From assembly GCA_947069175.1 (NCBI GenBank), contig CAMTDV010000019.1, positions 70,307,358 to 70,371,357 on the forward strand: 64,000 nucleotides of DNA. Direction: 5' to 3'. The stretch's first letter is position 1. Each line of letters opens with the position of its first letter. The notes beneath the pieces are model-generated. The model had not been told where the DNA came from and did not search any database. It saw only the letters and a program-made list of their open reading frames with translations. The position numbers and the translations under genes were made by a program. Of the stretch, positions 57,475 to 64,000 are shown in pieces. Origin of the DNA: Scalesia atractyloides (lineage: Eukaryota; Streptophyta; Magnoliopsida; Asterales; Asteraceae).

Positions 57475-58301
57475 TCAAGTTATTTTTTCAAGATGCGAGT
57501 TTATTATATTTTGTTTTTCAAAAACATTTTTATTTAAAACAGATTTTTCATTTTCAAAAATTTTTATTTGATTTTTCAAATCATTTTCTGATTTTATAAA
57601 ATTTTTGTTTTCTAATGTCAGACTTTCCACATCTCTCAAAAGTTTAACATTATCATATCTGGATTTTTCACAACTTGAGCACATAGATTCATAACTCGAA
57701 GCTTCATTTGTTGATGCACTTGATTCTTCATTCTTTGAAGTTGAATCTGTCTTGAGTGTATCTGCAGAAAATTTTTTTGTAAAATCAACAACATGATTCA
57801 TATTTTCATCTATATAACAACCCTTCTTAGTATCATATTTCATAACAGATTTTGCTTTAAGACATATATTGATTCTTCTGATTATTTCAAAAACCACATC
57901 CAAGCTTATTTTATCTAGCTTCTCTTATATCTTTTTAATCAAAGCTTTCTTCTTCTTTGTAATTTCTAAATCGTGCTTTTTAATCTTAAAGAAAAACTCA
58001 TTTAGATAAAACTTTGAAATCTAGAATCCTTATTCAATTCAATTAGATATTCGTCCCATTCTGAAGGTAACGCTTCTGAACTTTTGAAATCTGTTCAGCA
58101 CTTGACATTTTTATATTGTATTCTTTTAAATTGTCAAGTAATACATCATAGTGTTTTTTCAACTGATCCAACGATTCATCTTTTTTACACAAAAAAATGT
58201 TCAAATCTCTTAACCCAAGTATTTTTATTGTCATTTTTATTCCTCGAATACCCAATTCCATCAAACCAATCATTTATCTTTTCAAAATCAATAACTTCCA
58301 T
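57475..58301 (-). pseudogene. Copia-type gag remnant
   Basis: ATG at 58,301 (MEVIDFEKINDWFDGIG). After a frameshift comes DQLKKHYDVLLDNLKEYNI, then, in another frame, LPSEWDEYLIELNKDS, matching the LPxxWxxFL wording of copia-type Gag. The segment 57,903-57,475 is open for 142 codons with KAKSVMKYDTKKGCYIDENM, a Ser-rich patch, CSSCEKSRYDNVKLL and a long coiled coil. Such coiled-coil tails are seen in SIRE/Maximus-type Gag of plants. Gag would form the particle. Frameshifts near 58,200 and 57,930 inactivate it. Confidence 0.6.
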
Positions 58302-58499
58302 TTCCGACAAAAAATGTAGTTTTCCGAAGTTTTAAGCAAAAACCAACGTTTTAATCGACAATATTAACGTATCGGTTCACTAAACACGTTTACAATTCTG
58401 AAAACTATTTTTACCATATTAGAGCTTTAAACACGTCTCGTCGATACGAATCTAGCGAATTGAACTTGTATAAACTTTTCAGAAAATTTCACTTTGAAA

Positions 58500-58693
58500 C
58501 AAGTTCGGGCGAACTTGTGATGTTTTTAAGAAAATTTAGCCAAATTCGGGTGAACTTGTGCTTAATTTCAACAAAAACCAGTCAAGTTCGAGCGAACTTG
58601 ATGAAAATTCTTGAAAAAGCTTGTCAAGTTCGCGCGAACATGATGAAAAATCACAAAAAATGTGATAATTTCAGTCAAGTTCGGGCGAACTTG
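58500..58693. promoter_or_regulatory. Five palindromes CAAGTTCGGGCGAACTTG on a 42-bp period
   Basis: Copies start at 58,500, 58,541, 58,583, 58,625 and 58,676 with 0-4 changes each. They lie in the 5' leader, between PBS and gag. The same palindrome occurs in the LTRs. Likely a structured RNA leader or protein-binding array. Confidence 0.7.
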
Positions 58694-58928
58694 ATCACAT
58701 GTTCGTTCGAAATGATGTTTTCAAACATGATTTTTTCAACTTTTCGACATAATTCATTTGTTTTAAACTCTGATCTTTTTCAAGGGATTTACTATTATGG
58801 ATTTTAAGTATTATACTTGAAAATCAGTTCATTTTGTCCGTGTAATGTCCAATGAGAGTTTAAAAAAAATGAAATGAGTAGAAGATGAGATGTTCTATGT
58901 CAATTGTCTTCAAATTAGGCCAATCCTG

Positions 58929-58940
58929 CTCTGATACCAA
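58929..58940 (-). other. PBS of the copia-like element
   Basis: TGGTATCAGAGC on the minus strand, two bases from the 5' LTR, tRNA-iMet type. Confidence 0.88.
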
Positions 58941-58942
58941 TT

Positions 58943-59292
58943 GAAGGTCCGTTGTACGGATCGTTCAGGTCCTAATTTGGCAAACCTAAGGTAAACGTAC
59001 GGAATCCGTTTGCATAGGCGACATTGCATAGAAGTTCTTTACTGATTAACAACGTTTCATTAATGAGTAAACGTTACAGATACTGGAAACACTTGGACAG
59101 AGCTTCGCCGTCCAAGTTACAAAATCTCTGAATCTTACAAATGAGAAATCAAGACTCCTATTTATAGGAGAACAAGTTCGCTCCAACTGTGGTTAGGTCA
59201 AGTTCGGGCGAACTTGACTCACAACATACATAATCTTAACGTTTCGCTTCTAAACACGATTCGACGTTATACGATAATGTAGGCAACAGACA
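58943..59292 (-). repeat. 5' LTR of the copia-like element (350 bp)
   Basis: Collinear with 54,205-54,585 with scattered substitutions and one loss of about 30 bp covering one palindrome. Confidence 0.82.
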
Positions 59293-59385
59293 ATGCATCA
59301 ACACATCCACATACACACATACACCAACACATACACATCCATGCACATACGCAGACACACACACACACATGCTTACATACATGTC
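59293..59385. repeat. (CA)n tract, right part
   Basis: Continuation of 53,566-54,200 beyond the copia-like insertion, with the same ACACATACACATCCATGCAC words. Confidence 0.85.
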
Positions 59386-59610
59386 CTTTCTATAGTTCGT
59401 TAAATTTTTTTTCAAATTTTCATGAATTGGTGGGAAAGTTTGCCTCCTAAATGAATTTTAATTATTTTTACATATAAGGAGAACATGTCATTTCTATAGG
59501 TTAGTTATAATTTAATTTTTTAATGAATTTTTTACTTTAATATTTTAGAGAACGAGATTAATCGATTCTCTATAGGTTTAAATATGTATACATATATTTC
59601 TTAGTGAAAA

Positions 59611-60300
59611 AACAAGAATAAATTAATAAACTAAATTGGGTTTATAGGGACGACATGTCGTCTCTATTTGCGAATAACATTTTTTGTGTTTTTAATTATT
59701 TATTACCAAAACTAAAAAACAAAACAAAATTATGTTTCCCTATAGAGACGATATATCCTTTCTATAGTTAGTTTATTTATTTTTTAAAGTTTTAGTTCAA
59801 ACATTTTAGAGACGATATGTCCTTTCTATAGGTTAGTTTATTTATTTTTTAAAATTTTTATTTCAAACATTTTAGAGATGACATGTCGTCTCTATAGGGT
59901 TAAATATATATTTTTTTGTTAAAAACAAGAATATATTAATAAACTTAATTGGGTTTTTAGGGACGACATGTCGTCTCTATATGCGAATAACATTTTTTAT
60001 ATTTTTAATTATTTATTAACCAAAACTTAAAAACAACAAAACAAAATTATGTTTCCCTATAAAGATGATATGTCCTTTCTATAGGTTAGCTTTATTTATT
60101 TTTAATTTTTTTTTTACAAATTTTAGAGACGATATATCCTTTCTAAAGGTTTATTTATTTTTAAAAATTTTTATTTCAAACATTTTAGAGACGACATGTC
60201 GTCTCTATAGGTTTAAATATATATTTTTAGTTAAAAAACAAGAATAAAATAATAAACTTAATTGGGTTTATAGGGACGACATGTCGTCTCTATAAGTTAA
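59611..60300. repeat. CACTA subterminal array, about 311-bp tandem unit
   Basis: Units start near 59,611, 59,922 and 60,236, the third partial. Each contains the 20-bp palindrome AGAGACGACATGTCGTCTCT or a close variant (near 59,650, 59,871, 59,961, 60,187, 60,278) and TATCCTTTCTATAG. Such repeats are the binding sites of CACTA accessory transposase. Confidence 0.75.
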
Positions 60301-60634
60301 ACTTTATTTTTTAGTTTTATTTTAATTTTCATACATATTGATCATTAATAAAATAAATTAAAAGAAAAATATTTAAAGTTATAGAGACAACATGTCGTCT
60401 CTAAAAGTTAAAACGTTTTTTAAAGTTTCCAATTCAACAAAATAGAGAATAAAAAAAAGCAAAAAAAAAAATACTTTCACCTTATAGAGAGGATGTGTCG
60501 TCCCTATAAGATAACCTATCTTAAAAGGCACGAAAATCCTATAGAAAGACATGTCATCTCTATAGGGTGATCTATAGAGAGAATCTTTGTTGTCCCTATA
60601 GGTGTCGTCCCTATAGAGATTTTTTCTTATAGTG

Positions 60635-62280
60635 AAAGGTTATAAACACATCTTGTTCATGTATGAGCTCAATGCATGCCATAATATGACATTCTAGTTT
60701 ACTACAAGTTTATAGACATAGGTTAACATTATATATTTCCCACCACCCCCACAGTTTTGTATATGTCTACTATTGACAAGCACTAGTTACAATTATTACA
60801 CAACAATTTTATATATGTGTGGAAGTATGAAGTAACACCGTTTATATGAATATATAAATCATGAATATTTTTTTGTAGGCACATGCAACACAAGTGTCAA
60901 GATTGTATTTTGTTTTGAAAAAATAGTGTTTAAATAGGAGAAAATTACGAAAATGTCATTGACCAAAACCACTTTTAAATTGGGCCATCTCTTTTGAACA
61001 GTGTATCATGTGTGAGACACGTCTTCGAATAGAAGGTGGACACGTGTCTACAATTGAGTCACATGCGTCTGTGTTTTAGGCCCATGTGTCTGGAAAACTC
61101 AAATATTTCAAGTCTGTCTCTGTCATATTTATTCATGGGAAATTGTGCAAACCATGTGTCTCGTTTTGGGCGGTTTCCTTCTGTCTCGTGAGTGTATAAC
61201 CTATATTTTACACCTTTTATTCTCTATACTACTCTCAATTCACCTTTTTTTATATTCTTTCATCTCTTTTTGATTCCAAATTACACTCTTTCTCGTTGAC
61301 CTTTTCTATCAATTCATCTGTTTGCATCATCATTTCAAAGGAATGATGAATTACACCTTTTGATCGTGAGGTTTGTTTGAGAAGTTTTAAAAGAATCATT
61401 ATTGGGTTTTCTTGAAATTAACAATTAGGTTGATTAATTTAGGTATTGAACCTTGATGATTGAAGTTTGAATCTATGAATTGCTCTTATTTCTGGTGTTT
61501 TTTTTCATTCATTCATGTGAACTGCTGACTATATGCTGCTGAATTTTTGAGTTTTTGGTTGAAGTGTGATGGGTTTTTGAGAGATTGGTTTGATTTGATG
61601 GCTTGTTGAAGCTGCAAGTTGTGATCATATATTCTTGACTACTGATGGTCAAACTTCTATTTGCTAAATTTGTGATTTTAACATGTTATTTTGCAGACGC
61701 ATAGGCTCGACAGACATATGGGCATCAATTGCAAATACACGTGTCCAATTCCAAAATGCATTCTGTGTATGATGCCTCGCTCCAAGGACGTATCCCGTGG
61801 CCACATGTCTCTTTTTTATTAGGTTTCGCTTTAAAGACGCATCTCGTTCTTGAAAGATGTATCCTACGTATAATGCGCTGCTCCAAGGACGCATGAGGTG
61901 ACTATTTTTGAAAGTTATGGTGGTCAATGGCTATTTCGTAATTTTCCCTTATAACAACTCACCTTTTCTTGTTTCTCTTATCATCTTGAATTATCGGACT
62001 TATATCTACTAATCAAGTTGACTCATATATTTGTGTTACTATTTGGAGACCAAATCGTCGTAATCCAAGAAAATAATCGAGTGCCACAGTCGGCTCATCA
62101 CTATTGTCATAAACCTTACCTCGGCTGCCATCGTTAACTTCGTAGACTTGCATGTCCTGTCGGGTGTCCTTTGACTGCTATCACTAGCACTATTAATAGA
62201 GTTATGTTTTTCTCAACTTCCTTTCATATCTAAGTTTTGTTGGCTTCATTCTTTCATTACTATGATATTACTTTCACCAA
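60635..62280. repeat. Unit D of the segmental duplication
   Basis: 60,665-60,930 matches 36,885-37,180 and 48,165-48,470. 61,955-62,150 matches 37,187-37,400, including the minus-strand peptide NSDEPTVALDYFLG with a stop soon after. The part between is an inserted element. No functional gene. Confidence 0.6.
60937..61949. mobile_element. Mutator-like non-autonomous element (about 1 kb)
   Basis: Ends GGAGAAAATTACGAAAATG and, inverted, GGGAAAATTACGAAATAGCC share CATTGACCA further in. The empty paralogous sites (37,180 and 48,465, GTGTTTATAATAACTC) place the insertion exactly. Flanks TTTAAATA and TTATAACAA look like a mutated 8-9-bp duplication. The interior has repeated ACGCAT/GGACGCAT words and no transposase. 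The 87-codon minus frame at 61,664 is not supported. Confidence 0.6.
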
Positions 62281-63190
62281 ATTGTAGTTTGGAACCTAAT
62301 GGTTTCTTCTTTATATTTATAGATCTTTAGATAGCCCTGGGTGGTCTTTATTGTCCTTATAGTTATATTGTTTCTAAAATATACGCTTTATCTGTATCAT
62401 TTTGTCATCCAATTTACAGTTAAATTGTTTCTAAAATATACTCTTATATTAGCTTTATCTTTATCATTTTGTCGTCCAATACACGAGTTGGCTCCTTTTA
62501 CAAACCAAATAATCACATTTACCTTCTATTGTTCATATTCCTTTTAATTATTATTCAGAAATTTTAAATATAAATGTATCACCTCCCACGTTGGTGAGGA
62601 TGACCTTTCTTATAATTCACATGGTATCTGCCACCATGGATCTTTCAAAACCACTCCATAATTACCTCTCACATTTCCACTTCTCTCCCACGAAAAACTT
62701 GTGCCACATATGTAGCTAGATCCTCTCCACAACCTTCTCCTACAACCCTTGTTGACAATAAGGAATCTGTGAGCCTAGTGACAAATAGCTGCCGATCAAA
62801 AAGCCTTGATTCTCCTTAATGCTTCTCTTTCTAAAGAAACAGCAGCTAGGCCTCACCATTGCTCGTTCCGCCCTAGCAGCTACGGTGTTAGGCCCTAGTG
62901 ACAAATAGCTGCCGATTTTATGAAGCTTGGGGTAGATATTGCTGAGATGAGAGAGGTGGTGTAGATTTGGTTGAGATGAGAGAGGTAAACTTTGTTATTA
63001 AAAGACAGGGTTTGATGATGGTAAGTTCTTGTTAAACCCATCTGTACAAAACTGTGACAGCAAAAAAGATTCAAACTCTTCTTACATATCATTTGCTCGT
63101 CTGATGCAAAATACCTCCCATCTTTAACATAAATGACGTGGAGACACCTTGTCCACATAAATGAGTTTTTGGGTTTCTTGAACTGACTGG
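62281..63190. other. No recognised gene
   Basis: Two copies of CTAGTGACAAATAGCTGCCGAT (62,776 and 62,896) indicate a local direct duplication. The minus frame 62,895-63,206 (103 codons) does not resemble a known family. Confidence 0.35.
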
Positions 63191-63199
63191 GATTTTTTA

Positions 63200-63594
63200 T
63201 AAACATTATATAGGATTAGGATCATTTAGAACACTAATTATTGTGAAAAAAAAGATCAACGCTAAATCACTTAATTTTGGAAATTAAGGTTCATATTTTT
63301 TAAATTTTATGTTTCTTACATTCATATGTGTATTATATATAATGATATACAAAAAAACTATATATTTTTACCTACACATAATACATGTAGGTAAATTTAA
63401 CTATCACATAACCTACATATGTGTAAGGTATATAAAAACTGAAAATTTTCCATATTTTGTTTTGAATTCTAGTATGAGAAAAAATAAATAATTGTAACAG
63501 TTTATTATTTTAGGTTTTTAGGATTGAAAAACGGGTGATTGATTGTGTTATGCGTGTTCTCGCAATATTTAGTGTTATCCATAGAACTTTCCCC

Positions 63595-63600
<6 letters not shown>
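63200..63600. mobile_element. AT-rich inverted-repeat element beside a (TA)n tract
   Basis: TTTAGAACACTAATTATTG near the left is answered by CAATATTTAGTGTTATCC near the right. A (TA)n tract (63,594-63,627) follows. No gene; class unclear. Confidence 0.45.
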
Positions 63601-63627
<27 letters not shown>

Positions 63628-64000
63628 GGGAAAGGATAAATCAAAAGCTCACCTTAGTTAAAGAATCTCATAAAACATTATCCCCACCATCCGTTTCATT
63701 TGATTAATGTTGGATATAATCTAAAAAATTACTGTCAAAACACAATAAAAATTTGTTACATATGATTTACAAAAAATGTGAACAACTTAAAAAATATTAC
63801 ATTTTTTCTCACCTCTCTCCACTATTACGAAAAGTGTATCTGTGTCAGAAAATGTTACATGCAAGTGTCAGTAAAAATTTTGCAGTGAAAAAGTGTAACA
63901 CGTGGCAACACGCTATAAAAATGCCATTAGTGGCATACCTTTCTAGTGGCATTTAACTTTTATGCCATTAGATTTTAGTGGCACTTTACATATGCCATAT
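63628..64000. other. Start of another element, cut by the window end
   Basis: Starts GGGAAAGGATAAATCAAAAGCTC directly after the (TA)n tract. The last 100 bp contain repeated TGCCATTAGTGGCAT-like palindromes. Too incomplete to classify. Confidence 0.3.

Larger units (their letters stand above)
54205..59292 (-). mobile_element. Copia-like LTR retrotransposon, gag only, reverse orientation
   Basis: Two direct repeats (54,205-54,585 and 58,943-59,292) are LTRs starting TGTCTGTTGCC and ending GGACCTTCA on the minus strand. The PBS (58,940-58,929) is tRNA-iMet type. The internal 4.36 kb holds gag-like coding remnants; integrase and RT motifs were not found. No target duplication is visible, as both flanks lie in the (CA)n tract. 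It is a deletion derivative or a non-autonomous member, probably SIRE-like by gag style. Confidence 0.75.
48719..60634. mobile_element. CACTA-type element(s) with captured ABCF exons and nested insertions
   Basis: The left terminus is CACTACAAGAAATTT (48,719) and the right terminus, inverted, is CACTATAAGAAAAAATC (60,634). Both subterminal regions contain TAGAGACG...CGTCTCTA and GTCCCTATAGG repeats, the hallmark of CACTA elements. The unit B and D paralogs continue across the insertion point. No TnpA/TnpD-like transposase is recognised. The 3-bp flanks (TTC and AAA) do not match. A second terminus-like sequence near 52,990 means this could be two related elements. Confidence 0.7.

Noticed and set aside
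48719..60634. CRISPR-like or phage-like arrays suggested by regular palindromes
   Set aside because: The palindromes are CACTA subterminal repeats and retrotransposon leader repeats in a plant genome; no spacer structure or Cas genes.
61664..61927. 87-codon minus-strand ORF in the Mutator-like element
   Set aside because: No family resemblance; it covers repeated GGACGCAT words of a non-autonomous element.
62895..63206. 103-codon minus-strand ORF
   Set aside because: Composition is uneven, no motif is visible, and it spans one copy of a local direct duplication.

Overview
The window is 64 kb of plant nuclear DNA, AT-rich and dominated by transposons. PBSs of the initiator-methionine tRNA type, Tat-type and chromovirus-type Ty3/gypsy elements, a TRIM, a CACTA element, hAT and Tourist-like MITEs and a ULP-carrying Mutator-like element all indicate a eudicot. 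The repeat flavour suggests Asteraceae, but that is inference. I found no intact full-length host gene. What remains of genes are exons, gene fragments and broken copies.

1-18,023: one old Tat-lineage Ty3/gypsy element on the + strand. It holds gag, protease, RT, RNase H and a truncated integrase (1-3,920), an antisense extra ORF with a 'putative gypsy-type transposase' domain (17,305 down to 8,367), a PPT and a 3' LTR (17,671-18,023). Two other insertions split it. The first (about 3,920-7,925) is a permuted chromovirus-like piece: 3' internal end, complete 2.8-kb LTR, PBS, start of the next internal region. The second (8,730-15,107, 5-bp TSD AGTTC) is a reverse-oriented solo LTR inside the antisense ORF. 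It has itself received a reverse solo LTR (9,133-11,778) of the same family as 4,200-7,017, plus a further LTR fragment (about 12,260-13,238). The 2.6-2.8-kb LTR family carries four tRNA-like modules with Pol III A/B-box motifs.

18,024-48,718 and 60,635-62,300: a locus of decayed segmental duplications. Its unit is a small four-exon CCCH zinc-finger gene on the minus strand. Copy A (20,974-24,816) has all four exons but frameshifts. Copy B (31,273-31,407) keeps only an intact first exon. Copy C (44,046-46,540) has lost exon 1. Exons 3 and 4 were also duplicated inside the gene before the segmental duplication. Flanking DNA of the B, C and D units is homologous, so paralogous empty sites date several insertions. 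Other elements here are two hAT-like MITEs, a ULP-carrying MULE remnant (25,857-30,635) with a convergent FAR1-like tail and Ulp1-like protease fragment, a Mutator-like insertion in segment D, and assorted inverted-repeat elements. One isolated serine carboxypeptidase-like exon lies at 39,677-39,780.

48,719-60,634: CACTA-type DNA ending in CACTACAAGAAA and TTCTTATAGTG, with palindromic subterminal repeats. It carries three exons of an ABCF1/GCN-type ATPase in gene order. Nested in it are a Tourist-like MITE filled by a 15-bp CpG-rich minisatellite, a TRIM arranged as an inverted three-LTR structure with a perfect TSD, a (CA)n tract, and a reverse-oriented copia-like element with two LTRs and a gag remnant but no recognisable pol. 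62,300-64,000 holds AT-rich inverted-repeat elements and no gene I recognise.
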